A stretch of 64,000 nt of DNA from Hamadaea tsunoensis DSM 44101 (GTDB lineage: Bacteria; Actinomycetota; Actinomycetes; Mycobacteriales; Micromonosporaceae): NCBI RefSeq assembly GCF_000428945.1, contig NZ_AUAX01000038.1, positions 1 through 64,000 on the forward strand, written 5' to 3'. Under the pieces are notes generated by a model, which saw nothing but the letters and a program-made list of their open reading frames with translations, had not been told where the DNA came from and did not search any database. The position numbers and the translations under genes were made by a program. Of the stretch, positions 34,742 through 45,212 are shown in pieces. Position 1 is the stretch's first letter, and each line of letters starts with the position of its first letter.

Positions 34742-36256
34742 GTGCCAGTCACCGTGCGTCCCGCGACCTGTGCTCCCGTCCCGTTGAGCGGGCTGGCCGA
34801 GCTGCTCGGCCGGCCGATTCCGGCGGTGGATCCGCAGGTGACGGGCGTGACGCACGCCAGTGGCGAGGTCGTCGCCGGTGACCTGTACGCGGCCCTGCCC
34901 GGCGCCCGCCGGCACGGTGCCGAGTTCGCCGCACAGGCCGCCGCGGCGGGTGCCGTCGCCGTCCTGACCGATCCCGCCGGGGCCGCTCTGGCCGCCGCAT
35001 CCGGGTTGCCCGCTCTCGTCGTCGACGATCCCCGGGCGGTGCTCGGTCTCGTGGCCGACCGCGTCTACGGCGAGCCCAGCCGGGCGCTGACGATCATCGG
35101 CATCACCGGGACCGCGGGGAAGACGTCGACGGCGTACCTGGTGGAGTCGGGATTGCGGGCGGCCGGGCACGTCACCGGCATCCTGGGCACGGTCGAGACC
35201 CGGCTCGGCGACCTCGCGGTCACCAGCAAGCGGACGACCCCCGAGGCCACCGACCTGCACGCCCTGCTCGCGGTCGCCCGCGAACGCGGGGTCACCGCCC
35301 TCGTCATGGAGGTCTCCAGCCACGCCCTCGCCCTGGGGCGGGTGGGCGGCGTCCGGTTCGCGGTCGCCGGGTGGACCAACTTCGGCCTCGACCACCTCGA
35401 CTTCCACGCCACGACCGAGGAGTACTTCGCGGCCAAGGCCTCCTTCTTCGACGGGCGGGCCGGCACCGAGATCCTGAACTTCGACGAGCCCGCCACGACC
35501 GGCCTGACGAAGCCGGCGACGGTCACCTACTCGGCCGCGGGCGACACCGCCGCCACCTGGTACGCGCAGGACGTCTCCGGCGGCTCCGAGCAGCGGTTCA
35601 CGGCGTACGGGCCGGGTGGGCAGGAGCTGTCGGCCGGGGTGAACCTCGCCGGGCGGCACAACGTCGCCAACGCCCTGCTGGCCATCGCGTCGCTCGTCGC
35701 GGTCGGCGTGCCGGGGCAGACCGCCGCCGACGGGGTCGCCGCCTGTCCGGGCGTACCGGGGCGGCTGGAACAGGTGGCCGGGCCCGAGGGCTCGCCGCTC
35801 GGCATCGTGGACTACGCGCACAAGCCGGACGCGATCGTGGCCGTCCTCAAGGCGCTGCGTGAACTGGCCGACCACCGGGGCGGGCGGATCATCACCGTCC
35901 TCGGCGCGGGCGGCGACCGGGACACGGGCAAGCGCCGGCCGATGGGCCAGGCCGCGGCGGAGGGGTCGGACGTGCTCTTCGTGACCGACGACAATCCGCG
36001 TACCGAGGATCCGGCCGGCGTACGCGCGGGCGTCCTCGACGGTGCGACCGACGTGGCCGGCGGTGCCGAGGTGTTCGAGATCGCCGGTCGGCGGGCCGCC
36101 ATCGACGCCGCCGTACGCGAGTCCGGGCCGGCCGACGTCGTGGCCGTCCTCGGCAAGGGCCACGAGACCGGGCAGGAGGTCGGCACCGAGATCCTGCCGT
36201 TCGACGACCGGATCGAGCTGGCGGCCGCGCTGGCGGAGGGTAGGCGTACCGCATGA
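34742..36256 (+). CDS. murE: UDP-MurNAc-tripeptide synthetase MurE (meso-DAP adding)
   Basis: 504 residues. P-loop GITGTAGKTSTAY, the UDP-site TTPEATDLHALL, MEVSSHALALGRV and the C-terminal DNPRTEDP; the DNPR motif specifies meso-diaminopimelate over lysine. Adds DAP to UDP-MurNAc-L-Ala-D-Glu in the cytoplasm. The start GTG 34742 lies eight bases after TAGGGT (34728-34733), so a secondary promoter within the cluster is possible. A gap of 109 bp separates it from ftsI, the largest between ftsL and mraY. Confidence 0.95.
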   Translation: MPVTVRPATCAPVPLSGLAELLGRPIPAVDPQVTGVTHASGEVVAGDLYAALPGARRHGAEFAAQAAAAGAVAVLTDPAGAALAAASGLPALVVDDPRAVLGLVADRVYGEPSRALTIIGITGTAGKTSTAYLVESGLRAAGHVTGILGTVETRLGDLAVTSKRTTPEATDLHALLAVARERGVTALVMEVSSHALALGRVGGVRFAVAGWTNFGLDHLDFHATTEEYFAAKASFFDGRAGTEILNFDEPATTGLTKPATVTYSAAGDTAATWYAQDVSGGSEQRFTAYGPGGQELSAGVNLAGRHNVANALLAIASLVAVGVPGQTAADGVAACPGVPGRLEQVAGPEGSPLGIVDYAHKPDAIVAVLKALRELADHRGGRIITVLGAGGDRDTGKRRPMGQAAAEGSDVLFVTDDNPRTEDPAGVRAGVLDGATDVAGGAEVFEIAGRRAAIDAAVRESGPADVVAVLGKGHETGQEVGTEILPFDDRIELAAALAEGRRTA

Positions 36257-37650
36257 TCCCCTTGACCCTGGCCGAGATCGCCTCGGCCGTCTCCGGCACG
36301 CTCGTGAACGCCGATCCGGCGGTCGTGGTGACCGGCGGCGTCGAGTACGACTCCCGCAAGATCGGCCCGGGCGGGCTGTTCCTGGCCTTCCCCGGCGAGA
36401 AGGTCGACGGCCACGACTTCGCCGCCGTCGCGATCGCCGCCGGAGCCGTGGCGGCCCTGGGCAGCCGCAGCGTCGACGGCGTTCCGATGATCCTCGTCGA
36501 GGACGTGCTGACCGCGATCGGACTGCTGGCGCGGGCCGTCGTCGACCGGCTGCCGAAGCTGACGATCGTCGGCATCACCGGTTCGAGCGGCAAGACGACG
36601 ACCAAGGACATGATCGGCCAGCTGCTCGGCCGCCTCGGCCCGACGGTCGCCCCGGCCGGCTCGTTCAACAACGAGCTGGGCCTGCCGCACACCGTGCTGC
36701 TGGCCGACGAGAAGACCGAGTTCCTGGTGCTGGAGATGGGCGCCCGGGGGATCGGCCACCTGACCTACCTGACCGGCATCGCGCCGCCCCGGATCGGCGT
36801 CGTGATCAACGTCGGCGTGGCCCACATCGGCGAGTTCGGCTCGGTGGAGAACATCGCCGTGGCCAAGGGCGAGCTGGTCGAGGCGTTGCCGGAGAACGGC
36901 GTCGCGATCCTCAACGTCGACGATCCCCGGGTCGCCGCGATGGCCGCCCGGACCCGGGCACGGGTGGTCGGGGTCGGGGAGTCCCCGGCGGCCGCCGTCC
37001 GCGCCGTGGACGTGACGATCGACGAGTTCGGGCGCCCCGCGTACACCCTGGTGTGCCCTGAGGGGACGACTGCCGTGACGCTGGCGGTGACCGGGGCCCA
37101 CCAGGTGGGCAACAGCCTGGCGGCCGCGGCGGTGGCGCTGACCGCGGGCCTGCCGGTAGCCGAATGCGGTCCCGCGCTGTCCGGGTTGCGGACGGTCTCC
37201 AGCCGAAGAATGGATGTGATCCACCGTGCCGACGGTGTCACGGTGATCGACGACTCGTACAACGCGAATCCCGCCTCGACGGCGGCGGCGCTGCGCGCGC
37301 TGGCCACCCTGGGCGGTACACGGACGGACCGGCGCCGGATCGCCGTCCTCGGCTACCACGCCGAGCTCGGCGAACAGGAGCGGGCGGGCCACGAAGAGGT
37401 GGGCCGCCTCGCCGCGGAGCTGGGCGTCGACCTGCTGGTCGTGGTGGGCGAGAACGCCGCGCCGATCCGTGACGGCGCGCTGTCCAATGCTCAATGGGGA
37501 GGAGACTCGGTGCAGGTCAGCGATCAGGACGAGGCCCTGGCGGCGCTGCGCGCCCGGTTACGGCCGGGCGACGTGGTGCTGGTGAAGGGCTCGCGGTACC
37601 GGACCTGGCAGGTGGCCGACGGGTTGCGCGCCGAGGCAGCGGCATCATGA
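36253..37650 (+). CDS. murF: UDP-MurNAc-pentapeptide synthetase MurF
   Basis: 465 residues. Mur ligase with P-loop [37 protein letters not shown] and [10 protein letters not shown], the last typical of MurF. Adds D-Ala-D-Ala to the tripeptide precursor. ATG overlaps the murE stop (ATGA) and its own stop overlaps mraY, so murE, murF and mraY are translationally coupled. Confidence 0.95.
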   Translation: MIPLTLAEIASAVSGTLVNADPAVVVTGGVEYDSRKIGPGGLFLAFPGEKVDGHDFAAVAIAAGAVAALGSRSVDGVPMILVEDVLTAIGLLARAVVDRLPKLTIVGITGSSGKTTTKDMIGQLLGRLGPTVAPAGSFNNELGLPHTVLLADEKTEFLVLEMGARGIGHLTYLTGIAPPRIGVVINVGVAHIGEFGSVENIAVAKGELVEALPENGVAILNVDDPRVAAMAARTRARVVGVGESPAAAVRAVDVTIDEFGRPAYTLVCPEGTTAVTLAVTGAHQVGNSLAAAAVALTAGLPVAECGPALSGLRTVSSRRMDVIHRADGVTVIDDSYNANPASTAAALRALATLGGTRTDRRRIAVLGYHAELGEQERAGHEEVGRLAAELGVDLLVVVGENAAPIRDGALSNAQWGGDSVQVSDQDEALAALRARLRPGDVVLVKGSRYRTWQVADGLRAEAAAS

Positions 37651-38765
37651 GAGCGATCATCATCGCGATCATCGTCGCGTTCGGCTTCTCGCTGTTCGGA
37701 ACGCCCATCGCCATCAAGGCGTTCACCCGGCTCAAGGCCGGCCAGCCGATCCGCACGGACGGCCCGCAGATGCACATGAGCAAGAAGGGCACCCCCACCA
37801 TGGGCGGTGTCGTGTTCATCCTGGCCACCGTGATCGCGTACGTGGCGGGGCACATCGCGCTGACGACGCTGCCGAAGGAGCAGATCGGCCAGGTCAACCC
37901 GACCATCTCCGGCCTGGTGCTGCTGGGATTGTTCGTGTTCTGCGGCGCGGTCGGCTTCATCGACGACTTCCTCAAGATCCGCAAGCGCAACAGCGAGGGC
38001 CTCAAGGAGCGCGGCAAGCTGCTCGGCCAGCTGATCGTCGGCGCCGTGTTCGGCGTCATCGCGATCTGGCCGACGGCCGCCTTCAAGAGCTCCAACTCCG
38101 AGACGGTCGCCTCCACCAAGCTGTCGTTCATCCGCGACATCGACTGGCTGGAACTGGGCAAGGTCGGCGCGATCATCGTCTTCATCCTGGTGATCCTGGC
38201 CGCCTCCAACGGCGTGAACCTGACCGACGGCCTCGACGGCCTGGCCACCGGCACCTCGGTGATGGTGCTCGCCGCGTACTCGTTCGTCGGCTTCTGGCAG
38301 TACCGCCACTGGTGCGCCGACCCGACGTACGCGCTGCACAACAACTACTGCTACTCGGTACGCGACCCGCTGGAGATCGCGATGATCGGGGCGGCCGCGG
38401 CGGCGGCCTGTGTCGGCTTCCTGTGGTGGAACGCCTCGCCGGCGCGGATCTTCATGGGCGACACGGGCGCGCTCGGCCTGGGCGGTCTCATCGGCGGCCT
38501 GGCGATGGCCACCCGCACGACGCTGCTGCTGCCGATCTTCGGCCTGCTGTTCGTCATCGTCACGATGAGCGTCATCATCCAGCGGATCTCCTACAAGACG
38601 ACCGGCAAGCGGGTCTTCCGGATGTCACCCCTGCAGCACCACTTCGAACTGGTGGGCTGGAGCGAGGTCAACATCGTGATCCGGTTCTGGATCATCGGCG
38701 GCATCGGCGTGGCGCTCGGCCTGGGCATCTTCTACGCCGACTTCCTGAGCGCGGTCTCACCCTAG
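37647..38765 (+). CDS. mraY: Phospho-MurNAc-pentapeptide translocase MraY
   Basis: 372 residues with about ten membrane helices. Catalytic Asp motifs are present: [15 protein letters not shown] (the DD pair), [16 protein letters not shown] and [12 protein letters not shown]. The conserved [15 protein letters not shown] (HHH-like motif) follows. It moves phospho-MurNAc-pentapeptide to undecaprenyl phosphate, forming lipid I. The ATG overlaps the murF stop. Confidence 0.96.
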   Translation: MRAIIIAIIVAFGFSLFGTPIAIKAFTRLKAGQPIRTDGPQMHMSKKGTPTMGGVVFILATVIAYVAGHIALTTLPKEQIGQVNPTISGLVLLGLFVFCGAVGFIDDFLKIRKRNSEGLKERGKLLGQLIVGAVFGVIAIWPTAAFKSSNSETVASTKLSFIRDIDWLELGKVGAIIVFILVILAASNGVNLTDGLDGLATGTSVMVLAAYSFVGFWQYRHWCADPTYALHNNYCYSVRDPLEIAMIGAAAAAACVGFLWWNASPARIFMGDTGALGLGGLIGGLAMATRTTLLLPIFGLLFVIVTMSVIIQRISYKTTGKRVFRMSPLQHHFELVGWSEVNIVIRFWIIGGIGVALGLGIFYADFLSAVSP

Positions 38766-38840
38766 GGCCGGTCGCCGACGGACCGCGAGATCCGGGAGAC
38801 AGGCTCAGAAATCCGCAACCACCTGAGCTCGGGGGACCAG

Positions 38841-40295
38841 ATGAGCTTCGAGTACGACGGGGTGCCCGTCCTCGTGATGGGGACGGGCATGGCCGGCGCG
38901 GCGAGCGCCCGCGCACTGCTGCGGCACGGCGCCCACGTGACCGTGGTCGACCGCAAGGACGGCCCGGCCCTGCAGGAGCTGGCCGCGGCCGGCGCGAAGG
39001 TCGTGGTGGCCGCACAGCCGCCGACCGCCCTGCTGGACGGCGTACGCCATCTCGTGGTGTCGCCGGGCGTACCGCCGCACGACGCCGTGGCGGCCGCCGC
39101 CGTGGCCGACGGCGTGGACGTCTACAGCGAACCCGAGCTGGCCTGGCGGCTGCGCGGCCCGGACGCCCCGACCTGGCTCGGGCTCACCGGCACCAACGGC
39201 AAGACCACGACGGTCACGATGCTCGCGTCGATTCTGCGCGCGGCCGGGCTGAAGACGGGCGCGTTCGGCAACATCGGCGTACCGCTGGTGGACCTGCCGG
39301 CCGGGCTCGACGTGATCGCGGTCGAGCTGTCGAGCTTCCAGCTGCACTGGTCCTCGACGCTCGCCGTCCCGGCCGGTGCGCTGCTCAACCTGGCCGACGA
39401 CCATCTCGAATGGCATGGCGACTTCGCCGCGTACGCGTCGGCGAAGGAGGCCGTCTGGCGGGCCGGGCGCGCCGGGCACGGCCGGTCGATCGGCAACCTC
39501 GACGATCCGATCGTGGCGGCGGCGCTGGCCCGCGCGGGTGGCCCGGATCCGATCGGGTTCACTGTGGAGGGCACGCCCGCCGGCGCGTTCGGCCTGGCCG
39601 ACGGCTGGCTCGTCACCCCCGACGGTACGCAGATCATCGAGGCCGACCGGATCCGCCCGGCCGGTGTGCACAACGTCGCCAACGCGCTCGCCGCGTGCGC
39701 GCTGGCGACCGCGTACGGGGTGGCCGTGGCGTCGCTGCGGGACGGGCTCGCCGGCTACGAACCCGAGCCGCACCGCAACGCGTACGTGGCCACGGTCGAC
39801 GGGGTGTCCTACGTGGACGATTCCAAGGCGACCAATCCGCACGCGGCGGCCGCTTCGCTGTCGGCGTACCCGAGGATCGTGTGGGTGGCGGGCGGCCAGC
39901 TGAAGGGCGTCGACATCGACGACCTGGTACGCAGCGTGGCCGGCCGGCTCGCCGGGGCGGTGCTCCTGGGGGTGGACCGCGCGCAGATCGCGGCGGCGCT
40001 CGCGCGACACGCGCCCGGCCTGCCCGTGGTTGACGTCGCGAGGACCGATGATGGGGCGATGGGGGAGGTCGTCGCCGCTGCCGCCGGGCTCGCGCAACCG
40101 GGTGACACGGTCCTGCTCGCGCCCGCCGCGGCGAGCAAGGACATGTACCACGGGTACGACGAGCGGGGCGACGCGTTCGCCGCCGCGGTCCGCACTCTCC
40201 GGCCCGCCGCGCCGACGGAAGACACTGGGCCCACAGCAGACACTGGGCCGGCGGCAGACACCGCGCCGACACCGGACGCTACGGGGGCGCCGTAG
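38841..40295 (+). CDS. murD: UDP-MurNAc-L-Ala:D-Glu ligase MurD
   Basis: 484 residues. N-terminal Rossmann domain VLVMGTGMAGAASARAL, P-loop GLTGTNGKTTTVTM, FGNIGVPL and VELSSFQLHW, and the C-terminal DDSKATNPHAAAASL. Adds D-glutamate. GGGGGA lies upstream of the ATG; a 75-bp gap follows mraY. The last 28 or so residues are a Thr/Ala/Pro/Asp-rich tail encoded by short 18-bp repeats (TADTGP-like), absent from the core fold. Confidence 0.95.
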   Translation: MSFEYDGVPVLVMGTGMAGAASARALLRHGAHVTVVDRKDGPALQELAAAGAKVVVAAQPPTALLDGVRHLVVSPGVPPHDAVAAAAVADGVDVYSEPELAWRLRGPDAPTWLGLTGTNGKTTTVTMLASILRAAGLKTGAFGNIGVPLVDLPAGLDVIAVELSSFQLHWSSTLAVPAGALLNLADDHLEWHGDFAAYASAKEAVWRAGRAGHGRSIGNLDDPIVAAALARAGGPDPIGFTVEGTPAGAFGLADGWLVTPDGTQIIEADRIRPAGVHNVANALAACALATAYGVAVASLRDGLAGYEPEPHRNAYVATVDGVSYVDDSKATNPHAAAASLSAYPRIVWVAGGQLKGVDIDDLVRSVAGRLAGAVLLGVDRAQIAAALARHAPGLPVVDVARTDDGAMGEVVAAAAGLAQPGDTVLLAPAAASKDMYHGYDERGDAFAAAVRTLRPAAPTEDTGPTADTGPAADTAPTPDATGAP

Positions 40296-40297
40296 CG

Positions 40298-41737
40298 ATG
40301 AGCCACGTGACGGACGCTCCGGGAACGGCGCACGACGGGCCGTCCGATCGGGGTGCCGACGGCCCGGCGCGCCCGGCCGGACCCCGCGCGCCCGGCCCGG
40401 CGGTGTTCGTTTCCGCCGTCCGCGGCCTGCTGGAGCGCCCGCTCGCCTCGTACTACCTGCTGCTGGCGACGGTCGGGCTGCTGCTGGTCATCGGCCTGAC
40501 CATGGTGTTCTCGGCGACCGCCGTGACCCAGTACGGCCTCGGCCACAGCCCGTACTCGCTGCTCGTGCAGCAGCTGGCGGCGGCCGGGGTGGGCCTGATC
40601 GCGTTCTGGGCCTGCCAGCGGCTGCCCCGGCGGACCTATCGGGCGATGGCCCGGCTGCTGCTGATGATCTCGATGGCGCTGCTGGCCATGCTCGATCTGA
40701 TCATCCTGCTCTCGGCGGGCACGGCGTCGTCGCCGCACCTCGGCCCGATCCAGGCCAGCGGCCTGTGGCTCAACGTCGGACCGGTCGTCCTGCAGCCCTC
40801 CGAGGTGGCCAAGTTCGCGCTGGTCATCTGGGGCGCCGACGTGCTGGTCCGCAAGGGCGAGCGGATCGTCGAGTGGCGCGAGCTGATGAACCCGCTGTTC
40901 CCGGTCGTCGGCCTGCTGTTCGTCCTCGTCGGGTACGCCGACCTCGGCACCATGCTCGTCCTGCTGACCATCTTCGTGGGCATGCTGTTCGTGGCCGGCG
41001 TACGCGGCCGGGTGTTCGGCGTCATGCTCGGCGTGGCCCTGGTCGGCGTCATGGGCCTCGTCTTCGCCCCCGGCAAGGGCTACCGGATCGACCGGTTCAC
41101 GGCGTTCCTCGATCCCGCCCACTGCAACCAGGACGACTGCTTCCAGATCAAGCAGGGCTGGTACGCGATCGCCCACGGCGGCTGGTTCGGCGTGGGCCTC
41201 GGCGACGGCACCCTGAAATGGAACTGGCTGCCCGAGGCGCACAACGACTTCATCTTCGCGGTCATCGCCGAGGAGCTGGGCGTCGTCGGCTGCGTGACCG
41301 TCGTGACGCTCTTCGCCGTGCTCGCGTACGCGGGGTTCCGGATCGCCCGCCGGGTGCCGGACAACTTCCGCCGGCTCGCGGCCTCGGCCGTCACGCTGTG
41401 GTTCGTCGGCCAGGCTCTGATCAACATCGGCGGGGTGATCCGGCTGGTGCCCGTCACCGGTCTCGTCCTGCCGTTCATCTCGCACGGCGGCAGCGCCCTC
41501 GTGGTGTCGCTGGCCGCCGTCGGGATGCTCGCCTCGTTCGCGCGTACCGAGCCGGAGGCGGCCGCCGCCCTGCACGCCCGTCCGAGCGGGAAATGGGTCC
41601 AGCTACTCTGGGCGCCGTTGCCCGCCATCGCGCGGAGCAACCGGCCCCGGGACGCGGCCGGCCCGCCGGAGCCGGAGCACCCCGCCGACGGGGTGCCGGG
41701 ACCGCGCCGGCCGACGGTACCGAGGAGGAGAAAGTGA
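40298..41737 (+). CDS. ftsW: Septal peptidoglycan polymerase FtsW (SEDS family)
   Basis: 479 residues, ten membrane helices flanked by disordered cytoplasmic ends. SEDS motifs: WLNVGPVVLQPSEVAKFAL, GYADLGTMLVLL with the catalytic Asp (usually PDLGT; here ADLGT), PEAHNDFIFAVIAEELG, and LPFISHGGSALV. With FtsI it polymerises and cross-links septal wall. The end of the gene overlaps murG, whose AGGAGGAG site lies inside ftsW. Confidence 0.94.
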   Translation: MSHVTDAPGTAHDGPSDRGADGPARPAGPRAPGPAVFVSAVRGLLERPLASYYLLLATVGLLLVIGLTMVFSATAVTQYGLGHSPYSLLVQQLAAAGVGLIAFWACQRLPRRTYRAMARLLLMISMALLAMLDLIILLSAGTASSPHLGPIQASGLWLNVGPVVLQPSEVAKFALVIWGADVLVRKGERIVEWRELMNPLFPVVGLLFVLVGYADLGTMLVLLTIFVGMLFVAGVRGRVFGVMLGVALVGVMGLVFAPGKGYRIDRFTAFLDPAHCNQDDCFQIKQGWYAIAHGGWFGVGLGDGTLKWNWLPEAHNDFIFAVIAEELGVVGCVTVVTLFAVLAYAGFRIARRVPDNFRRLAASAVTLWFVGQALINIGGVIRLVPVTGLVLPFISHGGSALVVSLAAVGMLASFARTEPEAAAALHARPSGKWVQLLWAPLPAIARSNRPRDAAGPPEPEHPADGVPGPRRPTVPRRRK

Positions 41738-42846
41738 GTCAGTTGCGTTCGGTGGTGCTCGCCGGCGGCGGCACGGGCGGGCACATCTACCCGCTGCTGG
41801 CCTTCGCCGACTGCCTGCGGCGGCACGACCCCGCGATCAGGATCACCTGCCTCGGCACGCCCAAGGGCCTCGAAACCGATCTGATCCCGCGGGCCGGCTA
41901 CGACCTGCGGCACATACCGGCGTACCAGTTGCCGCGCTCGGTCAACCTGGACCTCGTGCGGACGCCCGACCGGATGTGGCGCTCGTCGCGGGCCGCCCGG
42001 GCGATCATGGACGAGGTCGACGCGGAGGTCGTGGTCGGTTTCGGCGGATACGTGTCGGTTCCTGCCTATCTGGCCGCCTGGCGGCGGCACACCCCGACCG
42101 TGATCCACGAGGTGAACGTCCCGCCGGGCGTCGCCAACAAGCTCGGCATGCGCTTCACGAAGAACGTGGCCGTCGGCTTCCCGCACCAGATCGAGCAGTC
42201 CGAGGTGCTCAAGGACGCGACGCTGGTCGGCGTACCACTGCGGCGCACGATCACCTCGATCGACCGGCCGGCCATGCGGCACGTCGCCCGCAAGCACTTC
42301 GGCCTCGACCTGGAGCGCCCGACCCTGCTGGTCTTCGGCGCCTCGCAGGGCGCGCGCTCGATCAACCTGGCGATGGCCGGCGCGGCCCGCACGATCACCG
42401 ACGCGGGCGTCCAGGTCCTGCACGTGATCGGCGCCCGCAACGAGGATGTCGAGATGCCCACCGGCCTGTCCGCGCCCTACGTCACGGTCAAGTTCATCAA
42501 CGAGATGGAACTCGCGTACGCGGCCGCGGACTTCGCTCTGGTCCGGGGCGGCGCGATCACCGTGGCCGAGACGTCGGCGCTGGGCGTACCGGCGGTCTAC
42601 GTCCCGCTGCCCTACGGCAACGGCGAGCAGCGCCGCAACGCTCTACCTGTCGTACAGGCGGGAGGCGGGCTCATCGTCGACGACGCCGAACTGAGCCCGG
42701 AGTGGATCGTCGGCAACGTGCTGCCCATCGTCGTCGATCCCCGGCGGGTGTTCGACATGGGGCAGGCGGCGGCGGCGTACGGTCGGCGGGACGGCGACGA
42801 GGCGCTGCGAAGGTTCGTGTTGACGGCAGCGGGCGTGAAGGGCTGA
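41734..42846 (+). CDS. murG: Lipid II synthase MurG
   Basis: 370 residues, GT-B glycosyltransferase. N-terminal AGGGTGGHIYPLLA, FGGYVSVPAYLAA, HEVNVPPGVANKL, and the donor-site FGASQGARSIN and RGGAITVAETSALGVP. Transfers GlcNAc from UDP-GlcNAc to lipid I at the inner membrane. The GTG start follows GAGGAGGAG and overlaps the ftsW stop. Confidence 0.95.
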   Translation: MSQLRSVVLAGGGTGGHIYPLLAFADCLRRHDPAIRITCLGTPKGLETDLIPRAGYDLRHIPAYQLPRSVNLDLVRTPDRMWRSSRAARAIMDEVDAEVVVGFGGYVSVPAYLAAWRRHTPTVIHEVNVPPGVANKLGMRFTKNVAVGFPHQIEQSEVLKDATLVGVPLRRTITSIDRPAMRHVARKHFGLDLERPTLLVFGASQGARSINLAMAGAARTITDAGVQVLHVIGARNEDVEMPTGLSAPYVTVKFINEMELAYAAADFALVRGGAITVAETSALGVPAVYVPLPYGNGEQRRNALPVVQAGGGLIVDDAELSPEWIVGNVLPIVVDPRRVFDMGQAAAAYGRRDGDEALRRFVLTAAGVKG

Positions 42847-42851
42847 GGACT

Positions 42852-44315
42852 GTGGAAACGGCGCAGATGACACCGGCGGGCGTACTGACCGCCGAGGAGC
42901 TGGGCACGGTGCACCTGATCGGCATCGGCGGCGTGGGCATGAGCGGGCTCGCCCGGCTGCTGCTCACCCGCGGGATCCCGGTGACCGGCTCGGAGCTGCG
43001 GGAGTGGCCCTCGCTGGCCGCCCTGCGGGCGCTCGGTGGCGTGATCCACATGGAGCACGTGCCGGGCAACCTCGACGGCGTGGACACGGTCGTGTACTCG
43101 ACCGCGATCCCGGCCGACCACCTGGAGCTGGTCGAGGCGCGCAGCCGCGGCCTGCGGATCCTGCACCGGTCGGAGGCCCTGGCCGCCGCGATGACGGGCC
43201 GGCGCACGATCGCCGTCGCCGGCACGCACGGCAAGACCACCACGACCTCGATGGCCACGATGGTCCTGCAGCACGCCGGGCTGGACCCGTCGTTCTTCAT
43301 CGGCGGCGAGATCTCCGAGGTCGGCTCGAACGGCCACCACGGCACCGGCGAGTACTTCGTGGCCGAGGCGGACGAGCACGACCGGACCTTCCTGGTCTAC
43401 CGCCCGTTCGTGTCGATCATCACCAACATCGACGTCGACCACCTCAACACCTACGGCACGATGGACGGGCTGCGGGCCGGCTTCGCCGAGTTCGCCCGGC
43501 TCACCGACCCGGAGGGCTTCGTCGTCACCTGCGCCGACGACCCGTACACCCGGATCATGGCGGAGGAACTGCGGGCCGAGGGGCGTGCGGTGTTCACCTA
43601 CGGCGAGGCCGAGGACGCCGACCTGCGGCTGACCGAGATCGTCTCGGGCGCCGCGGGCGTGCGCTACCACGCCGCCCTCGACGGCGAGTCCATCGGCGAG
43701 GTCTCGCTGCCCACGCCCGGCCGCCACCTCGGCCTCAACAGCGCCGCCGCCGTCCTCACCGCCCTCAAGCTCGGCGTGAGCGCCCAGACCGTCATCGACG
43801 GCCTCGCGGCCTTCCCCGGCGTACGCCGGCGGTTCGAGCTCAAGGGCATCGTCAACGGCGTACGCGTCTACGACGAGTACGCGTACCACCCGACCTCCAT
43901 GACGGCGGCGCTGAGCACGCTGCGGGAGGTCGCCGGGCACGGCCGGCTGCTCGTGGTGTTCCAGCCGTACCGGGTCTACCGCACGCGCGACCTGCAGACG
44001 GAGATCGCGACCGCGCTGGCCATCGCCGACGAGGCGATCGTGCTGGAGGTCTTCGGCCCCGGCGAGGTACGCGAGCCCGGCCAGGGCGGTGTGGCGCTGA
44101 CCGCGGCGATCGACCTGCCGGCCGAGGCGAAGATCTTCGTACCGTCGTGGGAGGACGTTCCCGGCGAGGTCGTACGCCGCGCGCAGGCCGGCGACGTCGT
44201 CGTGACCATGGGCGCCCCGCCGATCTCGCTGATGGGCGACGAGCTGCTGGCCGCCCTCACCACCGAGGCGGAAACCGACTCCTCGGACTACCACGCGAAG
44301 CACTCCAAGGACTGA
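42852..44315 (+). CDS. murC: UDP-MurNAc:L-alanine ligase MurC
   Basis: 487 residues from GTG 42852; ATG 42867 (482 residues) is a good alternative with GGAAA upstream. Rossmann domain VHLIGIGGVGMSGLA, P-loop AGTHGKTTTTSM, EADEHDRTF and NIDVDHLNTYG. The C-terminal signature reads YDEYAYHPTSM (D341-H346), whereas most MurC have DDYAHHPTE; three substitutions are present. The rest is intact, so it is probably active. Adds L-Ala to UDP-MurNAc. Confidence 0.92.
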   Translation: METAQMTPAGVLTAEELGTVHLIGIGGVGMSGLARLLLTRGIPVTGSELREWPSLAALRALGGVIHMEHVPGNLDGVDTVVYSTAIPADHLELVEARSRGLRILHRSEALAAAMTGRRTIAVAGTHGKTTTTSMATMVLQHAGLDPSFFIGGEISEVGSNGHHGTGEYFVAEADEHDRTFLVYRPFVSIITNIDVDHLNTYGTMDGLRAGFAEFARLTDPEGFVVTCADDPYTRIMAEELRAEGRAVFTYGEAEDADLRLTEIVSGAAGVRYHAALDGESIGEVSLPTPGRHLGLNSAAAVLTALKLGVSAQTVIDGLAAFPGVRRRFELKGIVNGVRVYDEYAYHPTSMTAALSTLREVAGHGRLLVVFQPYRVYRTRDLQTEIATALAIADEAIVLEVFGPGEVREPGQGGVALTAAIDLPAEAKIFVPSWEDVPGEVVRRAQAGDVVVTMGAPPISLMGDELLAALTTEAETDSSDYHAKHSKD

Positions 44316-44337
44316 CGGCGACGGACAGGGGCGGGGG

Positions 44338-45111
44338 ATGTCGGAGACACCGGACGGGCTGCGCCGATGGCGGCTCGTACGCGCCTCGCGGGACGCCGTG
44401 CCCGCCTCCGTCCGCCGGTTCATGGCCAGGGCCCGGCGGCGCCGGTTGCGCGCCGTCGCCCCGTGGGGGATCGGGCTGCTGGTCGTGCTGCTGATCGCGG
44501 GCGGCTGCTGGCTGGCCCTGCGGACGTCCGTCTTCGGAGTGAACGTCATCCAGGTGACCGGGGTGTCCATCCTGACCCCGGACGAGGTACGCGCCGCCGC
44601 CGACGTCCCGGCCGGCACACCACTGGCCCGAGTGGACACCGACTCGGTCGCGGGCCGCGTACGCGCGCTGGCGCCGGTCGCCTCCGTCGAGGTCGGACGC
44701 AGCTATCCGAGAACGCTGACGATCGCCGTGCGGGAACGCGTACCGGTGGCGGTGGTGGCCCAGGACAAGAAGTTCCTGCTGCTCGACCGGGCGGGCGTGG
44801 CGTTTCTCACGGTGGACGCCCGGCCGTCGGGACTGCCGCTCGTCGCGCTGGCCCAGCCCGGACCGGACAATCCGGAGACGAAGGCCGCGCTGGCGGTGCT
44901 GGCCGTGCTGACCCCGCAGCTGCGGGCCGAACTGACCCGGCTGGTCGTGGAAGCACCCGCGCGGATACGCCTGGAGCTGCGCAAAGGCCGGACGATCATC
45001 TGGGGGGACACGTCCGAGGGGGCGACCAAGGCCCGCGTGGCGACCGTCCTCTTGACTCGGTCCGGTACCCAGATAGATGTGAGCGCGCCCGAGGTGGTCA
45101 CCATTTCCTGA
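44338..45111 (+). CDS. ftsQ: Cell division protein FtsQ
   Basis: 257 residues. A basic cytoplasmic tail, one membrane helix (about 42-61), a POTRA domain starting FGVNVIQVTGVSILTPDEV and the FtsQ/DivIB C-terminal beta domain (KKFLLLDRAGVAF, RLELRKGRTIIWG). Links FtsL/FtsB to the septal synthases. ATG follows GGGG; it is 22 bp after murC and the last gene before the ftsZ promoter region. Confidence 0.93.
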   Translation: MSETPDGLRRWRLVRASRDAVPASVRRFMARARRRRLRAVAPWGIGLLVVLLIAGGCWLALRTSVFGVNVIQVTGVSILTPDEVRAAADVPAGTPLARVDTDSVAGRVRALAPVASVEVGRSYPRTLTIAVRERVPVAVVAQDKKFLLLDRAGVAFLTVDARPSGLPLVALAQPGPDNPETKAALAVLAVLTPQLRAELTRLVVEAPARIRLELRKGRTIIWGDTSEGATKARVATVLLTRSGTQIDVSAPEVVTIS

Positions 45112-45125
45112 CGCCTCTCCGACAC

Positions 45126-45140
45126 GCTCCATAATGGAGC
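45126..45140. terminator. Small hairpin after ftsQ
   Basis: GCTCCA-TAA-TGGAGC, a perfect 6-bp stem 14 bases behind the ftsQ stop, without a T-run. It may weaken read-through into ftsZ; a weak call. Confidence 0.35.
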
Positions 45141-45212
45141 ACCGCCGACACGCCGTCCCGGGTCCTTGGATCACGGGGCGCGGACGCCTACGTTTTCGTC
45201 TAAGCCGCATAG

